Shown: positions 1 through 8,985 of the stretch, piece after piece
How the letters are laid out: every line of letters begins with the position of its first letter
Numbering within the stretch: position 1 is the first letter of the stretch
NCBI RefSeq assembly: GCF_950295315.1
Contig: NC_080165.1
Location: forward strand, 11,411,093-11,475,092
DNA: 64,000 nt
From: Erinaceus europaeus
Taxonomy: Eukaryota; Chordata; Mammalia; Eulipotyphla; Erinaceidae
Reading direction: 5' to 3'
Made by a program: the position numbers and the translations under genes
Notes under the pieces: generated by a model
Databases searched by the model: none
The model's input: only the letters and a program-made list of their open reading frames with translations
What the model was told of the DNA's origin: nothing

Positions 1-454
1 TTAGCCTTAGTTCATTTTTTTTTTCCTCTTCTCAGTAGACTGCTCCCTGGGCTGCCTGCCAGGAAAGCCTGGGCATCTCTGCTCCTCCCAGCCTTGGCCT
101 TGGGCCTCTCCCACAGAGAATGGCCCATCCCTAAGGGCCCTGGCTGGGGTGTGAAACCCTGACTCCGGAAAACCGCTGGAGTCAGACACTTCCTGCTTTC
201 TCCAGCCCAACACTCCATCCCCTGTACCGAACTTTCCTCAGAGCTAGCCCTGGATCATCCCTTCACCCTCTGCAAGTAGGGGGCACATTTTAGTACTACA
301 TTGGCATATGGCCCTTTTCTTTCCTGGTCAGGTACACCTGGTGAGGCTTGAGTTCACTTCTTACCAGAGAGCATGATGGCTCCCAGGGAGAGACATTGGG
401 TCTGATTCAGGTACAGTCCTCACAGGGGACAGCTGTAAACAGATCTAAGAAAAG
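1..454. other. single-copy DNA, no gene seen
   Basis: No repeat head, splice-bounded exon or RNA gene was recognised here. The short open frames on both strands have no family resemblance. Confidence 0.5.
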
Positions 455-620
455 TTTGATGTCTTGGAGATAGTTTACCTAGTAGAGTGCATACTTTATC
501 ATGCACCAGAGCCTGGGTTCAAGTCCCCAGTACCACATGGTGGCACCTGCATGGCACCAGAAGAGCCCCATGAGTGGTAGAGCTGTGCTGTGGTGTTTCT
601 CCCCCTACCCCCTTCACTGG
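455..620 (+). repeat. SINE type D, degraded
   Basis: A tRNA-like head (TTGGAGATAG followed by CTGGGTTCAAGTCCCC as a B-box-like segment) is followed by a CACATGGTGGCACC body and a short pyrimidine stretch. The copy is old and has no clear A tail. Confidence 0.55.
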
Positions 621-1466
621 TCTCAAACCTGCAGACACGGGGCACACCCTGTCTCCTGGTTCCAGGAGTGTCCCTTAAGAAGTGAGTCTGGTCTTTGTTG
701 GGCAGGAAGCTGATGAGACAAAGCCTGGGAAATTGTCCCTCAGTGAAGATGACAGGAATATGACAGTCCTTTTGCCACAGATGCAACTCACAGAAGTACT
801 TGTCCCACGAGGACCCTAACCAGCTGCTGAATCATTTCTGTGTGATGCAGATGTGGTACCTGAAACGAGATCTCATACCCAAGTGGAGTCTGGGCCGCAG
901 CTCAGCCCCCTGTCTCCAGAGGACTCTCTGTGGGGAGCCCAGGACACCTTGGTGCTTCTTGATGGGTGGCGGCATGGACCCCGGGTGCTCTGTGACTCCC
1001 AGGCGTTCTGCTCGGAGGCAGTTATCCCTGCAGCAAAACAGACCTGCAGTTCACAGGGAGGGCGTCCTGCTTCTTGGCTTCACTGCCAGTTTTGATTTAG
1101 AGAAGTGGAGGGCGGAGGCCCCCAGTAACCATGGTGACAGTAAGGGAGGGCAGCAGCAGGGGTGCGGCCCTTGGATGTGTGTGCTGAAGCAGGGCTGTGG
1201 CTTCTGCTGGGAGTGTCCGTCCATGTGCTCTGTGGGTGAGCGGAGGTTGAGTGCTTCTCTTGGGGTCCCCACGGGGTCACAGCGTGATCCCTGAGGGAAG
1301 GTTAGGAAACTGTGATGTTCAACATTCTGCTTCAGGTTCCTGTGCTCAGGAGCAGAAGGAATGTAGTGGGAAGAGCTTGTTTTCCTTTGCTTCCTCCCGC
1401 CTCTCTCACTCTCTCAGATAATCAGTCACTCTGCTTTGTTGGCTCTGGACAGGTGGAAATGGGCTC
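621..1466. other. single-copy DNA, no gene supported
   Basis: An open frame of 164 codons runs over 800-1294 on the plus strand and follows a CAG at 780. Its composition and lack of recognisable domains do not support a gene. No repeat was recognised. Confidence 0.4.
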
Positions 1467-1524
1467 TCTTAAAAATATTTATTTTAATGAAAGGAAACAT
1501 AGAGAAACACACACAAAAAAAATG

Positions 1525-1555
<31 letters not shown>

Positions 1556-1662
1556 TGGCATTGCTCAACTTTTGCTTATGGTAATGCAGGGGGTTGAACC
1601 TGGGACCTCAGAGCTTCAGGCATGAGAGTCTTTTTGCCCAGCACTATGCTATCTCCCCAGCA
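1467..1662 (-). repeat. SINE type C with (GA)n tail
   Basis: Read on the minus strand, the copy has the type C signature (GGTTCAACCCCCTGCATTAC) and a tail containing a GAGAGAGA run at about 1527-1553. Confidence 0.7.
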
Positions 1663-1689
1663 CCTGAAATGCTCTTTTTTAAGCAAGCT

Positions 1690-1835
1690 ATGATGTGGCC
1701 TGGGAGGTAGCACAGTGGCCAGAAGGCCAGACTAGCAAGTGTGAAGTCCCAAGTCTGATCCCTGACACTATATCTGCCACAGCTATGTTTGGTTTTCTCT
1801 CTCGTGTTTATATATATATATAATTAAAATAAAGT
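1690..1835 (+). repeat. SINE type D
   Basis: A degenerate tRNA-like head (GGGAGGTAGCACAGTGG) is followed by a pyrimidine run and a TA-rich tail near 1809-1835. Confidence 0.55.
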
Positions 1836-1942
1836 GCATTGGCTCTGCTGAGACTCACAGTTATGTGCACATTCACAAGTACACCACCCCTGGACTCATA
1901 CAAACACACACGTGTGTGCTCACTCACACATATGCACGCACA

Positions 1943-1947
<5 letters not shown>

Positions 1948-1989
<42 letters not shown>
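1948..1989. repeat. (CA)n microsatellite
   Basis: About 20 uninterrupted CA dinucleotides, preceded by imperfect ACAC-rich sequence from about 1905. Confidence 0.95.
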
Positions 1990-1991
<2 letters not shown>

Positions 1992-2975
1992 TCCAGTTCT
2001 CAGCAGTATGTACAAACTAATTGTGGGACATACTTCCAGGTCAGCAAAGTGCCAGGCCCAGCTGTGTACACTGTGTCTGCTAATGACACCATCTTCCCAA
2101 TGTAGGAGCGAAATGTTTCTCTTGTTGACTGAGAGAGGAAATGGGCCTCCTGTCTTCCTGCCCTCCTTCTTCCCCGGTATTTGTTGCTTGTTCCCTTTTC
2201 TCATTAACCCCTGCTGTCCAGGTCAGAGGACAGTCACAACCTCCTGGTGTTTGCATGCTTGTCTCTAAAGCCTGTTGACCTGGAAGGAGGTTCCCACCTG
2301 CCTTTGGTCAGCCCCGACTGAGTGTCTTCCTGGTGCTGGCCATGCCTGCTGAGGAGAAATGGATGTGTCACCAGGGGCCTCTTTCTTTCCGTGGTGGTGC
2401 TGAGTGAGCAGGATGGCAACAGTCAACCTGTCTTTCCCGCTCCCCTTCCCTGCCCCGTGCGCCAACTGCACAGCCTTGAGCTGCCTGACAGATTCAGATA
2501 AGGATCCTTCTTAAATACATCGTGGAGGCTATGAGTCACAGGGTAAGTTTGTATCTAATGCACAGGGGGGTGAGCAGAGGAAACAGCAAAGTGACACACT
2601 GAGCAACTCAAGTCCGGGGAGCCCAGTCTGGGGCCCAGAGCATTGGGCTGATGGATTGGGGTCAGGGAAGAGGGGGTGGCCCTGTAAGGCAGCAGGGTGC
2701 AGTCTGGGAGGTGCAAGGTCCTTTGGAAAGTTTGGAGGAAGAAGAGATTTTGTAGATAAGCATGGGCTTCTTTGGAGCTAGGAGCTGATGGGCATGTGTT
2801 CTGGTGCTGCCAGTGCAGCTGGACCCCAGGGCAGGAATTTAGACCAAAGCTGTGGATCTGAAGTAAGAGAGACTGTAAAATGAGGAGACTCTTGGGGATT
2901 TGACTTGACTAGAAGTTGAGATGTTTATACACCCCCTAGACATCTTCACTTGTAGAGATAGTGAGGCATAAAATA
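1990..2975. other. single-copy DNA, no gene seen
   Basis: The sequence is moderately GC-rich and non-repetitive. I could not define an exon with matching splice sites. Confidence 0.45.
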
Positions 2976-3164
2976 GGGGCCGGGTGGTGGCTCACTTGGT
3001 TGAGCACACATGGTACAGGGCACAAGCACCTGGGTTTGAGTCCCTGGTCCCCACCTGCAGGGGAATAGCTTCAGGAGTGATGAAACAGGGCTGCAGGTGT
3101 CTCTCTCTCCTCTCTGTCACACCCTCCTCTCTGAATCTTTGGCTGTCTCGATCAAATTAGTATT
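2976..3164 (+). repeat. SINE type B
   Basis: The head reads GGGGCCGGGTGGTGGCTCAC and TTGGTTGAGCACACATGG. The middle is CCCCACCTGCAGGGG and the 3' part is GGCTGTCTCGATCAAATTAG. The next repeat, of opposite orientation, abuts it directly. Confidence 0.85.
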
Positions 3165-3411
3165 TGTTTTATTTATTCCCTTTTGTTGCCCTTGTTGTTT
3201 TATTGTTGTAGTTATTATTGTTGTCGTCATTGTTAGATAAGACAGAGAGAAATGGAGAGAGGAGGGGAAGACAGAGGGGGGAGAGAAAAATAGACACGTG
3301 CAGACCTGCTTCACCGCCTGTGAAGCGACTCCCCTGCAGGTGGGCTTGAACTGGGATCCTTACGCATTGTGCCACGTGTGCTTAACCCACTGTGCTACAG
3401 CCCAACTCCCA
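3165..3411 (-). repeat. SINE type A
   Basis: The full type A body lies on the minus strand. The A/T-rich tail (TTATTCCCTTTTGTTGCCC on the plus strand) comes first and the head ends in CTACAGCCCAACTCCC. A deletion shortens the B-box region. Confidence 0.9.
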
Positions 3412-3784
3412 TAAATAAGAGTTTTTAAAGGGGTATAAGATCCATGATAGAAGACACAGGTGGACAAGTTGAGTTCAGAACGATGATCTTCTACAGCCCC
3501 CAAGAGCCTGGTTGTTTCTCCGCTTCTCTGAGTCATGAGCATTTCTGTGCAAAGTTCCTCATGCACCGAGTGTATAAGGAGGCAACCTCGAAGGCTCACA
3601 GAGACAAAGGACTCTGGGGGGAAGGAGAGAAAGGGATGAAATAGAGAACATTAGAGTCCTGGTGCCTGATGAAAGGAGGGGACCTAGCATGGGGGAGAGA
3701 GTGTCTTGTACACATCTACTAAAAGGGCAGGAGAGGCTATACCTAGGTGTCAACCACAATACTCTAAAACATTAACCCTTAAAA

Positions 3785-3998
3785 TTTTTATATTATCTTT
3801 ATTTATTTACTGGATAGAGACAGCCAGAAATTGAGAGGGAAGGGGGAGATAGAGAGGGAGAGATAAAGAGAGACACCAGCAGCACTGCTTCATGTCTTGC
3901 AAAGCTTTCCCCCTGCAGGTGGGGATGGGGGCTTGAACCTGGGTCTTTGCATACTGTTAACATGTGTGCTCAACCAGGAGTGCCACCATCTGGCCATC
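3785..3998 (-). repeat. SINE type B
   Basis: Minus-strand type B copy: tail TTATCTTTATTTATTTAC, middle CCCCCTGCAGGTGGGG, head GTGTGCTCAACCAGGAGTG. Confidence 0.85.
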
Positions 3999-4011
3999 CA
4001 TTAACCACTTT

Positions 4012-4212
4012 ATTCTATTTTATGTTTTATTTTATTTTTCTTATTTATTATTGGGTAGAGAAAATTGAGAGGGAGGAGAGAGAGACACCTGCAGCCTTGC
4101 TTCATCACTCATGAAGCTTTCTCCCTGCAGGTGGGGACCAGGGGCTTGAATCCGGGTCCTTGTGCACTGTGATGTGTGCGCTTAACCAGATGCATCACTG
4201 CCTGATCCCCCC
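4012..4212 (-). repeat. SINE type B
   Basis: A second minus-strand type B copy, just downstream of the previous one. It ends in a run of nine or more C. Confidence 0.85.
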
Positions 4213-4349
4213 CCCCCATTAACTCTTCGGTAAAGTGGAGAACAGTAAAAGGAAAAAGATTTTGCACAGTGCCCACACATGGTCATGTGCCAGTCAGTAT
4301 TATCGTGAACCACATTATTACATCCTGGTCTCTTGTTCAGTTGCAAGCT

Positions 4350-4779
4350 TGTCGTTTTCGACGGGTTAGGTTGTTTTCACCGGGCTGGCTTCACGGGCAG
4401 GTAACAGACGACCAGGGACTCATAGTTGAGCTGTAGGCAGTATCTCTTTATTCATGCAGGACGCAGCACAATCTAAGCCGAGCTAAGCTAAACTAAAGTA
4501 TAGTAAAACTCACAATGCTGTCTTTATATATACTTGCCAAGTAGGGTGGAAACAGGATGTGACATAGAGAGGGTGGAGAGAAAAGTGACTGGTAAAAATC
4601 AGAGTGTGACAAGGAGGGGGCAGATTAGGCGAGAATCCTATCACTGAACCACAAATGCCCTGGAGGGAGGGTGGAACTTGTTAACAGTAAATAGAATGAA
4701 GTGGTTATGTAAATAGAATAGTGTTAAGCAGGGGGGATTTAAACCAAATGAAACAGAAAGGGTCTCATGCATACCAACA
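4350..4779 (-). repeat. 3' LTR of E1
   Basis: The LTR is 430 bp. On the minus strand it starts TGTTGGTATGC and ends CGACA. The TATA-like TATATATAAAG lies at about 4522-4532 (complement) and the poly(A) signal AATAAA at 4447-4452 (complement). It matches 6552-6976 almost base for base. Confidence 0.92.
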
Positions 4780-4917
4780 ATTCCCCCTTTCTTTTTAACT
4801 AATGGCCATTGTGGGGTGAACAGAAACGTATATCATACAGGCGTTTTCAAAATAACTGGCATAAGACATGGAAAACAAAATAGGCGAGCAGCAATAACCA
4901 GTGTGATGCCAAGGGGA

Positions 4918-5075
4918 GCTTTTCTTGCCTCAAAGGGAAAGGCCTAGCAGGCGAAAGGGCATTTCTTGCCTCTGGGAACGCTTCACGCCTCTGGGGGCAT
5001 CTCTTGCCTCAAAGGGCGTTTCCTGCCTCTGTGGGCATCTCTTGCCTCTTGGGGCGCTTCATACCTCTGTGGGCA
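4918..5075. repeat. minisatellite inside E1
   Basis: About seven imperfect units of roughly 20 bp with the core TTGCCTCTGGGGGC, varying at a few positions (GCCTCAAAGG, GCCTCTGTGG). The same array is at 40161-40330 in E2, so it belongs to the element. Confidence 0.8.
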
Positions 5076-5139
5076 TAACCTAATAAGGAGGGGGAGTTTT
5101 CTGCCTCTGGGACAGAGCCTGCAGGCGAGGGGACATGGT

Positions 5140-5436
5140 CTATAAAGTCTCAAGGCAATTGGCTGAAGTTAGTCTTTGAGAAACACAGCTGTGTGTACCA
5201 GTAAGTCCGATGGAGGTGTCAGTCCAAAGTAGCTGACCACAGAAGAAAATGCCGGAGGATGAAACGCTGCACGTCTGTCTCGATGGGGAATGTTGGCCAC
5301 CAGAATTCTGCTTTTCTGTAGAGAGTGAGCTTTCGAGTCTGTGAATCTGTTTCTTCAGGTTGTGCCAGGTCACATTATTGGTTTCCGGGGGCGATGTCAG
5401 AGAACAGGGGTCCAAATGGATTTCCGGGAATTCCAT
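5140..5436 (-). CDS. second open frame of E1, possible env remnant
   Basis: This frame of 98 codons lies between the large frame and the minisatellite. Its E2 counterpart (40393-40626, 77 codons) shares most residues, including the segment KKQIHRL and three Cys positions. The E1 copy has lost about 28 bp near 5390 relative to E2, which changes the upstream frame. Its place next to the polypurine tract would suit a remnant of an envelope gene, but I cannot show homology. It could equally be chance openness. Confidence 0.25.
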   Translation of the reverse strand: MEFPEIHLDPCSLTSPPETNNVTWHNLKKQIHRLESSLSTEKQNSGGQHSPSRQTCSVSSSGIFFCGQLLWTDTSIGLTGTHSCVSQRLTSANCLETL

Positions 5437-5910
5437 TTGAGTAGATGCTTTTTCATGTGAAGACTTGACAGCTGAAATTCACTTACTTGTCAAACAAAAC
5501 TTGTAGCAGATTAGAAGTTTACTATCATTGATAACTCCATTATAATTGGAAGTCCTTTCTAGTATCATTTCAAGGTTGTTAAAACACTTTAAACTCAATA
5601 AAATGTGGAAAGGTAAACAGAAGAACCACGGTTAAAAGCCTTAGGCATGAGAATAATTAACATAATCATTGCACTATCTGCCCCACCCATAACTCATACA
5701 GTTTTCAGGATTAAACGTTTCAGATTCATGTCAAGACGTAAAAGAGAAATCAAAGGAGGAAAAAAACAATTTTTTGGATTGTTTCTGGATGTCTCTAGAA
5801 ATCATGGCTGCGTCCAGCATTTTTTTTTTTTTTAAGTCAATGTCAAACAAAAATTCAGTCATTCAAATCATTCTCTTATGAAACGCAACTTGAACCAGAT
5901 TATCAAGATC

Positions 5911-6537
5911 TCACCATGTAGGATTAAGAATCCCCGGAGGGCGACCTAGTCCAAAAAGGTCCTCAAAATTCCATTTAGGGTGTTTCTGACTGTTCCTGCT
6001 GGATTGCTTCAGGCACCCATTTTTAAAAGCGTCTTCCCATTGAAGAAAGAATCCAATCAGGAGAGTAGAACTAACCACATGTCTCCATACTTGGGAACTG
6101 CCAGGGTACTCGAGAATGTTCTTCAAATTAGAGTAGTCCTTCTCCATGGGAAACATTCGAGAAGAAGTCCAGAAAGTTCCAGGGGAAATCCCCATGCATA
6201 TCCCAAGGTCTACGATCACGGTCATAAAGAACCAAACTGTGGCCCGGAGCAAAATGTAGTCCTTTTCCTCAGGAAACATGGGAGAGGGAATCCAGAAAGT
6301 CCAAGGAGAAATCTCCGTGCATCTCCCAAGCTCTATGATCCCGGTCATAAGAAACCAAAGTTCCCGGTGAGGGAACCGAAGTGTGGCCCAGAGTAAAATG
6401 TTCCAGAGACAGAGAAACTGTCTCATAATGAAACAGTAGAGGCTTTGGCAAACCTCTTCGTAAGTAGAAGAGAAGACCATAGTGCATAGGTAGGCAAAGT
6501 CTTCACTTATTTGGGAGTTGCGCAGGTCTGGTCCCAC
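5911..6537 (-). CDS. uncharacterised 208-codon frame of E1
   Basis: The frame opens next to the primer-binding site, right after the 5' LTR, where gag normally begins, and runs 208 codons to a stop at 5911-5913. It has no ATG at the E2 position, because a 1-nt insertion in the primer-binding site shifts that ATG out of frame; the first usable codon is GTG. The product would be rich in Trp, Phe and Leu. It contains two clear copies of a block of about 40 residues with the cores ISPWTFW and ISPGTFW, each closing with MFP.EKDY, and perhaps a third degenerate copy. E2 carries the same frame with about 27 residue differences and two single-codon indels. I recognise no retroviral domain. A plus-strand frame (5980-6396) overlaps it as a shadow. 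Function is unknown, and the frame may simply be a decayed leader. Confidence 0.4.
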   Translation of the reverse strand: MGPDLRNSQISEDFAYLCTMVFSSTYEEVCQSLYCFIMRQFLCLWNILLWATLRFPHRELWFLMTGIIELGRCTEISPWTFWIPSPMFPEEKDYILLRATVWFFMTVIVDLGICMGISPGTFWTSSRMFPMEKDYSNLKNILEYPGSSQVWRHVVSSTLLIGFFLQWEDAFKNGCLKQSSRNSQKHPKWNFEDLFGLGRPPGILNPTW

Positions 6538-6549
6538 GTTGTTGCGCCA
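6532..6549 (-). promoter_or_regulatory. damaged primer-binding site of E1
   Basis: The minus strand reads TGGCGCAACAACGTGGGA, 2 nt inside the 5' LTR. Compared with TGGCGCCCAACGTGGGGC in E2, two C are replaced by AAC, a net gain of one base. The tRNA-Lys match is broken in the middle. Confidence 0.75.
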
Positions 6550-6551
6550 TA

Positions 6552-6976
6552 TGTCGTTTCCGACGGGTTAGGTTGTTTTCACCGGGCTGGCTTCACGGGC
6601 AGGTAACAGACGACCAGGGACTCATAGTTGAGCTGTAGGCAGTATCTCTTTATTCATGCAGGATGCAGCACAATCTAAGCCGAGCTAAGCTAAAGTATAG
6701 TAAAACTCACAATGCTGTCTTTATATATACTTGCCAAGTAGGGTGGAAACAGGATGTGACATAGAGAGGGTGGAGAGAAAAGTGACTGGTAAAAATCAGA
6801 GTGTGACAAGGAGGGGGCAGATTAGGCGAGAATCCTATCACTGAACCACAAATGCCCTGGAGGGAGGGTGGAACTTGTTAACAGTAAATAGAATGAAGTG
6901 GTTATGTAAATAGAATAGTGTTAAGCAGGGGGGATTTAAACCAAATGAAACAGAAAGGGTCTCATGCATACCAACA
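6552..6976 (-). repeat. 5' LTR of E1
   Basis: The LTR is 425 bp with the same TG...CA termini, TATA-like box (about 6717-6727, complement) and AATAAA (6649-6654, complement) as its partner. The main difference from the partner is a missing AAACT near 6690. Confidence 0.92.
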
Positions 6977-6982
6977 CAAGCT

Positions 6983-7224
6983 GTGTGAAGAACAGATTCA
7001 TATCCCCTTGGCATTTGGTCCTATGCACAGCTCAAGTCTAACAGATTCAATAGCTTCTGTCAAATGATCAAACATAGGACCATAGCAGGGTTCTGTGAGG
7101 CCATAAAGGTGACCTCACAGTCTGGGGTCATGTGAAGTAATATCAATAACCAATGAGAACAACCAGTGATCAGTAATTAATAATCAATTGGATTGTTTAT
7201 TGACATTTTAAAGAGTTTTTTAAA
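6983..7224. other. single-copy DNA, nothing recognised
   Basis: This is the AT-rich flank of E1, with no repeat head and no exon. Confidence 0.5.
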
Positions 7225-7502
7225 TAGTTATTTTATTTATTTATTCCCTTTTGTTGCTCTTATTTTTATTGTTGTAGTTATTATTGTTGTCATTGTTGTT
7301 GGATAGGACAGAGAGAAATGGAGAGAGGAGGGGGAAGACAGAGAGGGGGAGAGAAAGATAGACACACAGACCTGCTTCACCACCTGTGAAGCAACTCCCC
7401 TGCAGGTGGGGAGCCTGGGCTCGAGCCGGGATCCTTATGCCGGTCCTTCCTTGTGTTTTGTGCCACGTACACTCAACCTGCTGCACTGAAGCCCGACTCC
7501 TG
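7225..7502 (-). repeat. SINE type A
   Basis: The full minus-strand copy runs from TTATTTATTTATTCCC to GAAGCCCGACTCC. It has a small insertion in the head (CCTTCCTTGTG). Confidence 0.9.
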
Positions 7503-7599
7503 TTTATTGACATTCTAACAAATTTTTTTTCAACAAATTTTTTATTGAAGCACTGCATGTTTTCTTACTGCTAGTTATAAATGTAATAAAGACACCTCA

Positions 7600-8610
7600 G
7601 GGGCCAGGCGATGGGGCACCGGGTTAAACACACATAGTGCTATGCACAAGGGTCAATTCAAGGACCGGGGTTTGAGCACCCACTCCCCACCTGCAGTGGG
7701 CACGTTCTACAAGCAGTGAAGCAGGTTTTCAGGTGTCTGTCTGTCTGTTGGGGCTCACATGGGATGGCTCCAGCCAGGAGGTAAGCTTACCGATTCTCCA
7801 AGGGGCTCAAAGATCTAGACAAGAGACATCGGGGAGCATTCTGGTACAAACACTCATTTATTGGGGGGTGGGTTTGGGTTAATATAGAAAGTTAAGCAAA
7901 GAACAAATAGAATTCACAGGTTCCTTAGAGGTCAGCTTGCCCCCTATGGTAGGGGGTTGGTATGACAAGAGTTGATGTGGTACATAAAGGTCAAAACAAT
8001 TAGTCTCCTGATGCAGGCATTTAATTATCCAAAGACATTTGAGAGAAGCATAGGGGTTGAGCCAGTAAGGTGAGATAGAGAAGGAAGAACAAGGCTTGAT
8101 GTAAATTAAGGACATCAAAAGGCACCAGGAAATAAGATTTTGGGTGCTTTTCAGTGTGTGACAGGATGTGTTTTCCCTTTGTGATCAAAAGGTGAAGTGT
8201 ATGTGTGAACTTTGAGTGAAAGAACCTTAAAGCAGGCAACCATTTGGCTGACAGCTGGGGGAACTAAGTGAGAGAGGGTGCAGGCTTTTTGTGAGCTTGA
8301 GAGTCTAACAAGGGAGAGCTGAGTCTGCAAGACTTTTCCCTCTTGGCTCATCTCCAGGGAGAGAGGCTAACAAGAGGGGTGTCTTTCCAGACCTCCATCT
8401 GAGAATGGGGGGAGCTTCCCTAAGCTCTACCAAGCTTTCTCATAGTCCCACATCTGTCTCTCTACCCCTCCTCTCAGTTTCTCTCTGTGCCATTGACGGA
8501 AGAAAACAAAAAGAGAAAGACTGCCAGGAGCAGTGGCACTGAGCTCCAGTGACAACCCTGGAGGCGAAGAAGAAGGAGGAGGATGAGAGAAAGAAAGAAA
8601 AGACATCTCA
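7600..8610 (+). repeat. SINE type B split by a solo LTR
   Basis: The 5' half (7600-7745) and the 3' half (8453-about 8610) belong to one type B copy. The 3' half keeps the extended tail (CCAGGAGCAGTGGCACTGAG). The LTR at 7746-8452 interrupts it at TCTGTC. Confidence 0.75.
7746..8452 (-). repeat. solo LTR (ERV class II-like)
   Basis: This LTR of 707 bp has TG...CA ends (TGTGGGACTATG at its minus-strand start) and a perfect 6-bp target duplication, TCTGTC (7740-7745 and 8453-8458). AATAAA lies near 7856-7861 on the minus strand. There is no internal sequence, so it is a product of LTR-LTR recombination. It is the same family as 56009-56654. Confidence 0.88.
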
Positions 8611-8670
8611 AAAAGTAGCTGCACTGACATTTGCTATGATTACCATACTACAATTAGAAACAGTAAAGTT

Positions 8671-8970
8671 TGGGGTTGGGCTGTAGTGTAGCAGGTTAAG
8701 TACACATGGTGCAAAACTCAAGGACTGTCGTAAGGATCTTGGTTCGAGCCCTGGCTCCCCACCTGCAGGGGAGTCGCTTCACAGGCCGTGAAGCAGGTCT
8801 GCAGGTGTCTATCTTTCTCTCCCCCTCTCTGTCTTCCTTTCCTCCTCTCTCCATTTCTCTCTGTCCTATCTGGCAACAACATCAATTACAACAATAAATG
8901 ATGAAAGCACAACAATGATAAAAACAAGGGCAACACAAAAGGAAAATTAATAAATAAAATATTAAAAAAA
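8671..8970 (+). repeat. SINE type A with target duplication
   Basis: Complete copy. The flanks repeat as AGAAACAGTAAAGTT (8656-8670) and AGAAACAGTAAAATT (8971-8985), 14 of 15 matching. Confidence 0.9.
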
Positions 8971-8985
8971 AGAAACAGTAAAATT

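Larger units (their letters stand above)
4350..6976 (-). mobile_element. non-autonomous LTR retroelement, copy E1 (class II ERV-like)
   Basis: This is a complete element of 2,627 bp. It is flanked by a perfect 6-bp target duplication, CAAGCT, at 4344-4349 and 6977-6982. Read on the minus strand it has a 5' LTR (6552-6976), a damaged tRNA-Lys-like primer-binding site, a 1.77-kb interior, a polypurine tract (AAAGGGGGAAT) and a 3' LTR (4350-4779). The interior is far too short for gag-pro-pol-env, so the element must have used proteins supplied in trans. A 6-bp duplication and a Lys primer are usual for class II (betaretrovirus-like) ERVs. The interior keeps a 208-codon open frame, a second smaller frame and a minisatellite. 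A sister copy, E2, lies at 39602-42215 in the same orientation. Confidence 0.9.

Noticed and set aside
780..1294. Possible exon after TTTTGCCACAG on the plus strand, 164-codon frame
   Set aside because: Acceptor-like words are common. No domain, no donor and no partner exon were found.
5980..6396. 138-codon plus-strand frame in E1 (and 41231-41587 in E2)
   Set aside because: It is antisense to the longer frame that starts at the primer-binding site, and it is shorter in E2. Treated as a shadow.
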